From: Staphylotrichum longicolle
Lineage: Eukaryota > Ascomycota > Sordariomycetes > Sordariales > Chaetomiaceae
Direction of reading: 5' to 3'
NCBI GenBank assembly: GCA_019096155.1
Contig: JAHCVI010000001.1
Location: forward strand, 3,162,001 to 3,226,000
Length of the DNA: 64,000 nucleotides
Part shown: piece after piece, positions 11,559 through 22,792 of the stretch
How the letters are laid out: each line of letters begins with the position of its first letter
Numbering within the stretch: the stretch's first letter is position 1
Notes under the pieces: model-generated
The model's input: only the letters and a program-made list of their open reading frames with translations
Told to the model about the DNA's origin: nothing
The model's database searches: none
Program-made: the position numbers and the translations under genes

Positions 11559-13653
11559 GGCGCGCAGCGTTCGTCAGCTGTGTCGCCGAGCCGTGTAGAA
11601 TCGATAGTGGACAAGTGTGTAAATGTATCGAGCTGGAGCGGTCGTCGGGTGAACGTAGAGGGCGGGGATTCGGTCGACGGGGAGCAGCGCGTGCGTGTGC
11701 GACCTCGACACCTCGACAGGCAATTGGCGCTTCGCAGAGGTGCTCGACCAACCAACCGAGCAAAGCAGGTCGATTTTCTGGACAAAATGGGATGTGCGAA
11801 GGCTGCACTGCCCGTGTCGTGATGACGCGCAGAGCTGGAGGGGTAATTGATGGAGGCGTGATGCTGGGTATCAGCTGTTCATTACACAGTAAATTATCGG
11901 AGGCGGAGAGGGTTGAGTGGTACGCGCTTCAATCGCGTAGCTTTTGGGGAGCTTGTATCGTGAGTGGGGACGGCAAGGGTGTGTGGCACAATAAATGAGA
12001 TGCAGGGGGTAGGATTGGCCTGGGCGACGGCACTCGCCCAAGTCAACAACAGCCTCACATGCGAGGCAGCCTGCTTCCCGCTCCTTCCAAAATACCAGAC
12101 AACTCTAAATCTTTTCGAGTCTCACATGTTTGTGTGACTATCTCTTCGACCAAACTCTTTTAAGATTACACCTGCCCAGTTAACACGCAGATAGGCCACA
12201 AGGGCATCGCGAGAGTTGATCAGATGCCAAGACTCAGGGGCTCTTGTTTACTTGAAGTGCAAAAGCACTCCCTCGTTGCCTGAACGTTGCCTTCAAATGT
12301 TGCATAGCCACACACTTTGTTGTTGCTGTTGAGTGATCTGAGAAACTTGACTCTGAATTAATCACTCTGGCCTTGATTTCTAGTAATGCTGGGAGATGAT
12401 GATCCACGAGACCTAATAACAGAAGATCCCCAGTCGAGATCAAGAGAAAGGGTGGATGAACATTCTCTAGATTCTTGCGTTCTTGTAAGGTGTCTGTATA
12501 TTTGTGGAGTAAATTGACTGTGAGATTAATGTCTCCAACTCTCTGAGGGTCGAGTCAAGTGGCTGCCATGAATGCTCCATGCTGGGCACGGTGAAGATAG
12601 GTACGCAGGGGACAAAACAGCGCGATACCAGTCCCAATGACTACGAGAGTACCGTTGGAGTCGAATTACATGTGATGGCTTGAATGGATGGCGTAGACAT
12701 TGCTGTGTCTAGAGAAATGGACTTCTGGAAGTGGACAACACTAATCAGGATTTGGGTAGAATTTGACTCGGATGCTGCTTTGGCAACTTGAGAGCAAGAG
12801 CTTAATGGTACCTTAAAGACAGCAAAACACATTATGTCGAAAAAGACGTGTTAAAAGAGCTTGATAGCAACAGAATCCAACTTGGTCAGCCGTGACGGGG
12901 TAATGTCAAGGGAGCAGTGTGTTAGTTAGAAGCAGTCCGAGGGAGGCAAGGTCTTGTTGTCGCCCAAAGAGCTGCTTACCTGGGGTTTCTAAGTTACCAT
13001 TTTGTGTGTTTATCTCTTCAGAGGTTAGTTGAGAAAGTACCTGACAGGAACATGTTTCGTCCCAAGTCTGCAAGCTCACACCGCCCAGCGTTGTAAACAT
13101 TGATTTCCTTCCTTCCCGCACTCGATTTCAAGCAGGTACACAATCACCAATCACTCACCTTCTGAGTCTTCTATAAAGTTCCGGACTCTCACTCTCTCTC
13201 CATTCTGCTTCCTTCCACCACCAAACATCGCCGCCCTTCTCTCGGTGTCCGCACCACTCGTCACTCGCTCGCCAGCCGCGCACAACATCTTCACCTGGCA
13301 AGTTTGACCATTTACCGGCATCAAGTTACCAAAATCAAGTAAGTATCATTCTTTTTCTCGAATTTTCTCTCCAAAAACTTGCGCGGGTCATCGATGCGCG
13401 GCAATCGATCGAATCGGTCGGTCGCCGCGGCGATGAGGCCGGAGCTCAACACCACACTTTTGCCTCTACAATCCGACCACGGGAGCAATAGTTTCTGCAA
13501 AACTTTTAACTTATCAGGCAGCTTCACTCACCAATCATTTCACTATCACTTTCAGATTTCTGCTTCCTTGTCCAGAAAAACAACAGCGTGTACACGGTTC
13601 ATCGTCGCTAACGTCGAAATTTCACGGCAGTCACTCTTTCAGCCGACCTCGAG
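11559..13653. other. Divergent intergenic region between PDS5 and the Ser/Thr-rich protein gene
   Basis: About 2.1 kb separates two divergent genes. The part 12000-13100 is visibly lower in GC than the flanking genes and has no plausible coding frame. The part 13160-13340 contains a TATA box and a CT-rich initiator for the plus-strand gene. A strong donor (GTAAGTATC) at 13338, followed by acceptor-like sites near 13556 and 13642, suggests a 5' UTR intron. Confidence 0.5.
13172..13178 (+). promoter_or_regulatory. TATA box of the Ser/Thr-rich protein gene
   Basis: TATAAAG is followed within about 15 bases by a CT-repeat tract (around 13187-13202) of the kind where fungal transcripts start. It lies about 480 bp upstream of the ATG, which fits a leader containing an intron. 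Confidence 0.6.
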
Positions 13654-15171
13654 ATGGACTCCGTTAGTGCCAAACGCAAGGCCAAGGCCCAGGCCAAGGC
13701 AGCCAAAGCCGCCAAAAAGGCCAAAGACCTCGAGGAGTCCAAGACTATGATTGAGCGACTCGTCAAGGCGGGCTTCCTCGATGAGTGCCACCTCATCAAG
13801 GACGCCCAGCCTGCTCAGCCTGCCCAGGCCGAGGAGGGCGGCCAGAAGGATAACACGAACGATGCTAAGGATGACAAGTGCGACTGCGCGAGCTCCAAGA
13901 AGAAGCACTTCTTGGCCAACATGGGCTTCTGCTTCTTTCTGTTCCTGGCCTTCTTGATCCTCCACCTCGTCACCAGTAGGTTTCTTAGTTCTCCACTGCA
14001 ATTTTCTGCTAACACCTGTCTAGCTAACTCGGCGGGCGGCGTGTTTGCTGCTGATGTTGGCACCTCTGAGGCTGGTCACACCACTCAGGTCGTTGCCCGC
14101 GGTCTGGATATCGACTCTGTCACACCTGTCACGGAGGCGTCCTGCACTGTCACTCCCGGTTCTACCTATCCCACCCCCTCGGCTGCTTTCCCCACTGCAA
14201 CCTTCAACGGTGTCATGGCCACTGGTAGAGGTCCAGTCACTCCGGTCTCTTCCCAGACTGCGTAAGTCTCTCACAACACTGTCTCCAAAACTGGGATGCT
14301 GACGTGTTTCGCCAGCACCATGGGCCCGTTCTGCGGTTCTGTCGAGACCGTGACTGTCACGATCACCGAAATGTCTGGCGCCGATGCTGTGTCCGGCACC
14401 GCGGACACTGGTGGCTCTCCTCCCACGTCCGACACGGCCACCACCGGCAGCGTCGCGACGACCATCATCACGAATGAGACTCTCACGGTGACCTCGACTG
14501 CGACCGCGAGCGAGACCACTCTCTTCCCCGCACCCAATTCCTCCTCGTCGACTGAGCAGACTTTCTCTTCTTCGTCGACTGATCAGACTTCCCCTTCTTC
14601 GGCGACCGATACAGAGACCTCAATCTCCACTGTTCTCACAACCGCAACCTCCACCGCAACCTCCACCGCAACCTCCACCGCAACCGTGAGCGTGAGCGTG
14701 AGCGAGACCACCGAGCAGCCCTCGACAGCCCCCACCGCCATCACCACAATCGCCTACACCTCCACCACGACCGCCGTGACCACCCTCACCGGCGCCACCA
14801 CCACAATCACAATTCACCCCACCGGCACGGGCAAGGGCACCGCCCCCTTCTCCTGGGGCACCGGCACCGCCGGAACGGGCATCGGCACCGGCACCGGCAC
14901 CTTCACCATCCGCCCTTCCTCCGCCAACAACAGCACCTTCACTTACACCGTCCCGTCCGCGACGCCGCGCACGAGCATCATCGTCAGCGGCGCCTCCTCG
15001 TTGTCGCTGACTACTGGTGCCGGCCGTCGTGGCGCTCGCAGCACCCGTGGCACCCGTGGCACTGGCGGTGGTGGCGGCGGCACTGGTTGGGGTGGTATCC
15101 TGGGCGTGAAGGGCGGGTACTACTGCGTCGTTATGGCGGTGGCGTGCGGGGTTGTGCTGCTCGTGGGTTAA
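13654..15171 (+). CDS. Ser/Thr-rich single-pass membrane (wall-associated) protein
   Basis: Exons are 13654-13975, 14024-14261 and 14316-15171, giving 471 residues. The N-terminal 40 residues are Lys/Ala-rich helix, followed by an Asp-rich linker and a strong transmembrane segment at about 89-107. No cleavable signal is seen, so the N-terminus is probably cytosolic (type II topology). The rest is a long Ser/Thr-rich region with repeated TSTAT units, typical of heavily O-mannosylated extracellular stalks, then a Gly/Arg-rich patch and a hydrophobic C-terminus that could be a second membrane span or a GPI signal. Introns of 48 and 54 bp are both multiples of three, and the first has no in-frame stop, so its retention would keep the frame. 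I cannot assign a family. A cell-surface sensor or adhesin-like role is possible but not shown. Confidence 0.78.
14641..14685 (+). repeat. 12-bp in-frame tandem repeat
   Basis: Nearly four copies of a 12-base unit (ACCGCAACCTCC) encode TATS repeats in the Ser/Thr-rich stalk. The repeat preserves frame, so copy-number change would alter stalk length without breaking the gene. Confidence 0.85.
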
Positions 15172-15912
15172 GGTAAGGTAGTCAGCACAGGAAGAAAGAA
15201 GGAAGGAAGAAGAAGGAACGAGAAGGGGAGGCTGGGCTTGTGTCTGAGATGGTGAGGTCGATGGGCAGTGCAGTTTCCCCCCTTTTTCTTCTTCTCTGTT
15301 TTAGATTTGGGGGTGGTCGGTTGGTGCAGAAAGGAACCTTTCTGTGAATGGGGAAGGATACATGGGAGAGGTCTTTGAGGATCAGAAAGCTAGGAAATCG
15401 TGACCCGTCTTCTTATCATGGGTCCTTTTTTTTTTTTGAACTGGTGATTGTGAAAATATGGTGCAGTTTGACGAGGTCAACAGCGGGGACACATGACACA
15501 TGCTGGTTCCCAAAGAACTTGTGTCCCTGTGAGTGTTGTCCTAAACCCTAAATGTCCGAGGGAGCGCCTTGTTGTGCTGCGTGAAATGCGCGTCAAGACA
15601 GCTCCGTGAAGGTTGAAAGCTTAAGCTTGAAGGTTTCACCACGTTATTGCCAATGACGCATCTAGTACAGCAAAACATCAACCCCTCCATTTCTCAAAGA
15701 CAATAGCGCAGCTGGGAACAGTAATTACTTTTTCTCTTTTGACCGCCTCTTTGACGCCCAAGGACGCATTGCAACCTGCCTAGTCTCCCAAGGTCAACCA
15801 TAGTGGACGCCATGCCCATACACAAGAAACTCAGAACAGCATAAACCAAAAATATAAAAGCCTCGCGGCCAATTGACGCCATAACCCCAAGAAAAACACC
15901 TGGTATACCGTG
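15172..15912. other. Convergent intergenic spacer
   Basis: This is the 3' flank shared by the Ser/Thr-rich protein gene (plus) and CEG1 (minus). It contains GA-rich sequence at 15190-15230 and a short T run near 15427. No gene is visible. Confidence 0.5.
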
Positions 15913-17163
15913 CTAATGCCCCCCCTGCTGCTGCTGCTGCCTCATCTTCCACCCGTCCTTGATCCCCTTGGCCGCCGCCAGCAGCTCGCCCTCGCTCACA
16001 CCGTCCTTGATGCTCTCCAACACGCTGTTGACCGTACTGACGTGGTTCGCCTCGGTCTTGTCGTCCCGGAACCGATACAGCCGCCACCTCTTCTCCTCGT
16101 CCAGGCAGCACTCGATGACGCGGTCCTGCAGCGGATCGCCCCAGCTCTTGAGCGTCTCCCACTCGTCCTCGGCCAGGTACAGCGGCTCCTTGAACTCGTC
16201 GTACCCGGGCTTGCCCCGGTCGGTGCCGGTGAAGACCAGCAGGCGCGCCTCGGGGACGCTCTCGTAGTCGACAAAGGGCTCCGTCTGGCCGTCGGCGCGC
16301 TCCTGCTCGGTGGGCTCGACGAGCGGGAAGTGCAGGCGCAGGCGGAAGTCGACGGTGTTCTCGTGCGGGGCCTTCCACTTGAGGATGTGGGGATCGGTGC
16401 CGAACTGGTAGGGGCTCGAGCGGCAGGTGAAGATGAGCCCGTCGTTCTGGTGCTTCAGGCTCGGGAGCACCTCGCGGAACATCATCTCGATGCCGTACGA
16501 GAACTGCATCTCCTTCATCTCGACGCGAAACGCCTGGTACTGCAGCTCCTCGGGGAACGCCGAAAACAGGCTCTTATAGGGCTTCATGACGTGCTCCCGG
16601 AAGTAGCCCAGCCGCTTGTCCAGGGGCTTGGAGAGGAGGTCGGCCTTGCCGTCGAGCGCGAGCAGGTCAAAGACCAGAAACTTGGGCTCTTTCTCGCCGT
16701 TGGGCATGGCGTCCATAACCAGCTCGCCGTCGATGAGGGTGCCCGTGTGGAAGGCGGTGCGGTCGTGGGCGAGCGGGAAGTGCAGGTTGCGCTGGCTCAG
16801 CCACCAGTAGTCGTTCTTGCGGTCAACCAGGTAGTGGCACTCGTTGCCGGCTTCGTCGGTGGTCAGGTACAAGAGGTAACGGATGCCATCGGATTTTTCG
16901 CAGACGTAGTAGCTGTTGGGGAGACACAATGCAGGTCAGTCGTTGTGGGACGGAAAGGGGTGTGTTAGATATACGCACTCTTCCCTGCGCAGCTCCTCCG
17001 CCAGATGCCTCCGTGCAAACGAGACTGGCTGGGCACCGGGAAAGTTGTACGAGTTGCGGCCGAGCAGGTTGGCGACCTCGGCGCGCAGCTCTCTAAGCAG
17101 CTCGCCCTGGGCCTTGATGCCCGGGTTCGCGATGTCGCGGAGGGGTTGCGCGCTCTGGTCCAT
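15913..17163 (-). CDS. CEG1: mRNA-capping enzyme guanylyltransferase (alpha subunit)
   Basis: The enzyme transfers GMP from GTP, through a covalent Lys-GMP intermediate, to the 5' diphosphate end of nascent pre-mRNA in the nucleus. Exons on the minus strand are 17163-16979 and 16912-15913, separated by a 66-bp intron with donor GTGCGT, giving 394 residues. The nucleotidyltransferase motif I EKSDGIRY is complete at residues 67-74, with nucleophile K68. Further signatures include DGELVMD, the FLVFDLLALDG stretch, the DGLIF motif and ILKWK (motif V). An OB-fold region follows, with VIECCLDEEKRWRLYRFRDD. The ending is Gln-rich. Length and motif order are usual for the fungal enzyme. No frameshift is seen. 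Confidence 0.95.
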
Positions 17164-17892
17164 GGCGCACGCTGGTTGAGAGCAAAAAGAATGTAAAGGG
17201 GTGTGTCGCAGCTGCGACGGCTACATGCCGGGGTGTGCTCTGGCTCTACGTCGTCGTCGTCGTCGTCGCGGAAGGGCCAGTTGGACTTGGGAAAGTTGAA
17301 AGACGCGACGCTGCCGCATGCGACTGAATCCGTCAAGGTGGGCTTGTCTTATCTTATCGACTGAGGACATAACTGCTAAATTGACTGTGCTTGCCTACTC
17401 TTTTGGCCGTGGATGTCTGATTGTCTATTTTTATATGGCTTCGGGCTATTCTCTTTCTTGGCAAGTCTGGGAATTAATGTCATCTTTTCGGGCCTTGAGA
17501 GTCCTTCTTTTTTTTTTTTTTTTTTTGTTTTTTTTTTGTTTCTCGGCGTGCTCGATGCTTCCGCTCAACTCTCAACTTGCCTCGCAATGCAAGGGAAGGT
17601 CCAATTAGCTCTTCGTTACTCAAGAGTGTCGATGAAAGGAGCCTGCTTCGGCAAGAGAGGTGGCTTTGGATATTGCATCTGGTCTCTGTGCTCATCAGCA
17701 CAGTGCAGCACCGGTTGAGGAGAACAAGAAGCCGATCCCATGAACCAGGGCGGACGAGGGCCACTTCCGTCTATTGTCCCAACGCTTGTTCATTCAACAC
17801 ATTACAGATAAGTCTGGCATTACGCGGCCGCTATGGCTCTCGGCCGCTCTGAATCTCAGGGTAGATAGGCGGGCAGGCAGGTAACACGGCGC
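17164..17892. other. Intergenic region upstream of CEG1
   Basis: The stretch lies between the start of CEG1 and the stop of SNX41, both on the minus strand. It includes a long T tract on the plus strand at 17508-17537, broken once by G. On the transcribed strand of CEG1 this is a poly-A tract upstream of the ATG. No gene is visible. Confidence 0.5.
17508..17537. repeat. Poly-T/poly-A tract
   Basis: A run of 19 T, one G and 10 T lies about 345 bp upstream of CEG1. Such tracts often sit in nucleosome-depleted fungal promoters. Confidence 0.8.
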
Positions 17893-20026
17893 CTACGACT
17901 CATCAATCTTCTCCACCTCCGTTTTCGCTTCCTCCCACGTCTCCTTGTTCTTCTTTGCCCACTCAATCTGACTCTTTGCGTATGCGAGCTGTTATAGTCT
18001 GTCAGTGACCAGTCGTCGCCAGAGGGTAGAAAACAAACTCACCATATACCGCTTCAAATCATCCTCCTTCTCTCGCTGGAACCTCTTGAGGTCCTTGAGG
18101 ATACTAGCACTCGCGTCCTTTACATCCTGTGCCGACGCCACCTTTGCTTGCTCGAGCTGTATGATGGACTCCCGCGTCTTGGTGATGGTATCTCGCCGCG
18201 TCTTCTCCGGGTCCGCGTCGACCACCCCCTGAACGGCGTGACGGAGAGGGCCGAAGATCTTGTTGGTGATGGATGCCGCGCTCGGTGCCTTCCGGTGGCT
18301 AGGAGCTGCCCTCTCTGGCGCTCCGATGTTGGCCGAAGGTGCCGAGGAGAAGTCGCCATGCGTCGGAGGGAAGTCTGAGTCAATCGACGCGGTGTCCTCG
18401 TTACTGCCATCGCGGCGATGCGTTTGTGACTCCCTCGTGCTGGTGGATCTCCTAGGAGGTTGAATCTGCTGGCTGCCGCTCAGATATTGTTCTATTCTCC
18501 TGGCCTCAGCCTCGCTCCGCTCCAACTGGTCCAGCAGTGCAGTCTTTTTCAGCAGCTCGTCTGTCGTCATGTCTTGCTGCACCCGCTTCAGGACCCTGTA
18601 CCGCAGGACGCTTCTGATCACGCCTGCAAACTGCGCATTCTCACGCATGGGCTCGGCAAAGCTGGCGCCGAGCGAGCTTGACAATTCCTCGGTGGCGATG
18701 TATGATGAATCCGCCGCCTGCCCTATCCTCTCAATCGCGGGTGAAAGCGACTGGGTTGGCTCCGAAAGCGCAAATGCATTGTATCGAGCGCCCAGCTCGG
18801 ATAGGTCTGAGGCCAAAGAAGACAAGTGGCTGAGTGTCCGCCGGTTCACTTTCTCCATCGAACCCATGAGGAGCGATTCGAGCTCCCTGATGGATGTCTC
18901 AAAGGCGGTAAAATAGGGGTCCAGCTCCTGCTCGCTGAGGTTGTTGCTGTCCGGCGGAAAGCGAGCAAAGACCTGGGCACCAGCCGTGTGGTCTGGGGCG
19001 GGAGCCGCAGGTGCCGACTTGAGCTTCGCAGAGTTGGCTGGCACGGGAAGAAATTCGTGGCCCGGGGTAGGGTTGGCAGGGTCGAGAGGGGGTGCCTTCA
19101 TTATTGACTTTGGAATGGAAGCCACGGGGTGCGAGTGTAGGACCTCGGTCTACCGGTTTGTCAGTTCGCAACGCTCTCCTGGATCAGCGAGACCGACCGA
19201 CTTACCCAACTTGAGTTGGGGTCCAAAAACCTCCACCAAACACCGTCTGTCCGGACCTGCTCCATCCTCCGGCACCGGTTCAAAAAGACAGCCAACATGC
19301 GCTTTCGGAGATCGATTATCTGCTGGTCCTGCTTTGCGTTGGTCGGGTTTGCGGCATAGTCGGCCATGGTATGCTTCTCGGGAATCGGAGGTATGATGAG
19401 GGTCGGATGTAGCCTCGTAAGGGCATCTCGCAGGGATGCAAACTCTGAATAACGACGGCGCACTGTAAGCTCCTGGCGACGGTCTGTCAGTGTCTGCTGC
19501 GACGCGGGAGCGACCGGAAAGCTTCCCGTACCCCAGTTTTGATTGTGTAGACGATATATCTCCCGCTCTCTTGACTCTTGGCAGCGTCGATGATCAGAAT
19601 GGGCAGCTCGGGTTCTCGTAGAGCATCTGCTCCACGCGGCTGTCGTAACCACCAGGCTTGGTTCGCGGCACAAGCTCGCCCTGGGAGCGGGCGTTCTCGT
19701 CCTCGTCGCTCTCGGCATCTGTGGATTCATGTCGGGTAGCTTCGTCGCCTGTCGAAGGTGTGTTGGGGGCGTCGTATCGAGCATCTACCGTCACCCAGTC
19801 GGGGTCAGCATGTCGGGAGGATCAACATCATCAAGTGGGATGGTATCAAAGTCGGTCAAGTCCAGCATTTTGGCAGTGGGCATAGAGTATGCTCTGGATT
19901 CTCACGAGACAAGCCATGGGAAAACTCACAGTCGTGGGTGACGGGCGAAGGGTTGGCGGACGATGCAAAGGAGTCTCTGCGCTCATAGCTACCGCCATAC
20001 GGGTTGTTATCCTCGTCATTCCACAT
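17893..20026 (-). CDS. SNX41: Sorting nexin Snx41 (Atg20-like PX-BAR protein), one frameshift
   Basis: The product is a PX-BAR sorting nexin that binds PI3P membranes and acts in endosome-to-Golgi retrieval and selective autophagy, usually with Snx4. Exons on the minus strand are 20026-19930, 19784-19532, 19472-19206, 19149-18043 and 17988-17893. The start MWNDEDNNPYG is the typical beginning of the filamentous-fungal protein. The PX core begins at about residue 118 with VRRRYSEF (R124, Y125 form the lipid site) and includes the loop IPPIPEKHTMADYA. The C-terminal half is the BAR region, ending with IEWAKKNKETWEEAK. One base is missing in exon 2 at the G run 19610-19612 (plus strand). The frame before it reads YENPSCPF-stop, and one added base restores YENPELPILII and a 606-residue protein with all splice phases correct. 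I take it as a base-calling error. Confidence 0.92.
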
Positions 20027-21137
20027 GATGCCGAGCTTCTAATGGTAATTGAGACAAAGATGAGGTGTACAGCTGCCTGCAAGCATAGAGGGGATGGTAG
20101 CCGGAGGCGCAGGTGCGGGAATTCGGCGGCAAACGCAGTTCAACGCAGCCAGGTGTGTACTTCGCGGGGCGGAACCGGAGAACCGCGGAAGGGAGCTCAA
20201 GATCGCGGGGTTGTGTTTCCGACACAGGAGGATCGAGCGCTGCTGGCACTATGCGCGGCCTCTGCGGAAGGATGGGGGATTGCTCAAAAATGATCCTTTT
20301 GGTGTCTGCGCGGTTGCATGTTCGGTCGGGAGATGGTCAAGGTGTTGTTAGTCGGGTTGATACGCCGCTGGTTTCGTTGGGATGCAGTTGCAAGGTGGGC
20401 CACAGCTTGTCAGATGCGAGGCACACTCGCGCTTGCCAAGAGGATGACGACGGTGCCTGCTGGGGCCACCTCGGGGTTACGTAAGGCACCAAGATCCGCC
20501 CTGTGGATCTCACGTTGACCACCTCAGTGGCACAAATGAGCGTGAGCTTGGGGTTTGTTTCTGGGGAAGTGAAAGTGGTTTGGAGCCCCCGCAAGGTTCA
20601 CATGTTCATGCAAATACGAAGAGTTCGGACCACGTTCTCCTCCAAACAACCTTTTGATCCTTTGCATGAATGAATAGTAAAACACGTTATCTCTTCATTT
20701 TCCCACAATGACGGTCTCTTCTTGACAGTTCGAGCTATGTTCTCTTTTCCTTTCTTTACTGAATGATGTCATTGATCCCTGGTTCAATTATCGGTGGAGC
20801 TGGCAGTCGGTTCGGGCCGAAGAAGTGAGTTGCTCATCACTCCTATCAAGTATGGATTCATTGATCGTGATTCGGATCCGGTGTTGAAGATACGGCCAAC
20901 TCATGTTTGGTTGCGGTTATTGTGTAATCCGCCAACAAGTCACTGTGTTCAAGTGTCTACCAGAGCATGTGACGGGCTGAGTGTCCCAAGCGTTTGGTGT
21001 GTGGCACTGCATCTATCGACACAGCTTACCGAACAGGTAGACAGAACAGACCATTGTAAATGTACAAGTGCAAACCAACACAACCCTCCAGAATTGTCAC
21101 ATAACCCATACATCTCCCTTGTCGGACACGATCCTTC
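20027..21137. other. Intergenic region upstream of SNX41
   Basis: This is the promoter side of SNX41 and the 3' flank of the proline-rich protein gene. The part 20600-21130 is less GC-rich. No open frame is convincing. Confidence 0.5.
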
Positions 21138-22792
21138 CTACTCCTCACCACGCAAAGCGCGCCGCATACGGTAAAATGCCCCTGTAATCCGATCAGCCAA
21201 TCCATGCTGTTCCGTTTCCACCCTGACTTGTGAGCGTCGTCTGTGGCCGTCATCATTGTTATGCCCCCTCTGCATGTGTCGAGCTGGAGTGCCAGAACGC
21301 CCATCATGCTCCCAGCTGCGCAGTGAAGACGTCGATACGTCGTCCGAGTCTCTCGGGAGTGTGAAAGACACCCGTGCGCGACGAGGTTCAGGGCTTGGAT
21401 ACTGCAGGTCAGAGCTTGGTTGTCTCCTTGGGCCACGCGTGGATGGATGTCGCCGATGGCCCAGAGTCGAGAGCGGGATAGACTCTGAGGAGTTCAGCCG
21501 GGCTGCCCGGTTGGTGCCGCGGCGGCCATGGCTCTCCCTATGACGAGATCGACGTGGGTGGTGTCTGGCATCTGAGTCTTGTTCTTGGTTATCATGTACC
21601 GCTTCGAGGCTAGTGTTGAGGTAACTGGAGCTAACGCTGGGCTCGGATCGAGAGGGTATGTCGTCTGGCCGGGGCTCTACAGTGCTGTGAAGGTGTTGCG
21701 TTGAGGGTTGCGAAGATTTCAGCATTGAATGGTGCCTTGCGGAGGAAGATCGCGTTCGCCCGTCCGAGGAGCCTCTTGAAGAACCTCGATCACGGTCGGA
21801 CCTTGAAGATGAGACTGAGGGAGGCAGCGGTGAAGGCGATCTGGACTGGGTCGCCGTAGATGACGAGTCAGAAATGGTCCTGGCGTGGCCAACCGTGGGA
21901 AACCGGAAAGGTAATGAAAACCATCGTCGTTTTTGGCCCTGGTCTCCAGCAAACTGGGTGGCTTGAGTTGTCCGGTCGTTGTCGTTCCTGGAAGCAGCCG
22001 AGGGTCTGTCTGGCGGAGGTGCGGAGGCAGGTTGGATAGGGACTTGAGGTTGAGAGTTTGGCGGTGCAGGGTAGTGGAAGTATGGAGGCGGGGCTTCCGG
22101 TGTGTAAGAGACTGCTGCTGCGCCAAAACCAAAGTTATTGGGTTGTAGAGATGGAGGAGGGGGTCCAGAGGGCAAGAAAGTCGGAGGCCCAAATGGCGGT
22201 GGAGGGGGCATCACTGCAGGCGCTGCTGCAGTCCAGAACGCAGGAGGTGCGGGGGGAGGCGGCGGCACCAGGTGGATATCTGAAGTGCCAAACGTTCCGA
22301 GCTGTTTATGTGCCTGTCTGGCGATGCTTTCCTCTGGCTGAGTCGTTTGGCTGTCTTGCTTGCTGCGCTCAGGGATTCGGCTTTGAGTCTTGCCAGCTTC
22401 TTCATCAGCAAGCTGGCTTCGCTCCCGACAGATGGTGATCGAGATTCTATTGGGAGTTTCTCTCGTGACTGCCCAATAGCCGCTGGTTGCGGCTCGGCCA
22501 CCGGTCCCAATAGCATTGTTGAAATTGGGCTTGATCTTGAACCGCCAGTATAGATACCCGAGCACCAACACACACGCGACGATCACGAGAATGATGCCGA
22601 ATTGTGCAGCATCGCCCAAGCAGTCCCAGTCAGAACTAAATTGACGGTGTTAGATAAATTGAGTCCGCCATAATGACAGAAAGCGGCAAGAAATGCCTGA
22701 TTCACAGTTTCACTGACCAATTGTCGCTGGCAACCCGTCTTCTGATCGCATTTCCCGAGGGGAAAGCCGTGTAATGGGCTAAGGGCGCCATC
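21138..22792 (-). CDS. Single-pass membrane protein with long proline- and Arg/Ser-rich tail, unknown function
   Basis: Exons on the minus strand are 22792-22719 and 22635-21138 (83-bp intron), giving 523 residues. I chose the start at 22792 because the joined exons read through CSDWDCLGDAAQFG into a strong transmembrane segment (about residues 38-57) followed by a basic stop-transfer YWRFKIK. A short luminal N-terminus with two Cys is therefore likely. The cytosolic part contains proline runs (PPPPPAPP, PPPPPFGPP), then Ser/Arg-rich disordered sequence and a basic C-terminal helix (LADRITGAFYRMRRAL). Between about 22330 and 22460 a second frame also looks protein-like (for example LMKKLARLKAESLSAASK), so a small undetected indel pair is possible there. 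I do not recognise a family. Confidence 0.65.

Noticed and set aside
12000..13100. Possible repeat-mutated transposon relic between PDS5 and the next gene
   Set aside because: GC is only moderately lower, and there are no terminal repeats, target-site duplications or transposase-like frames.
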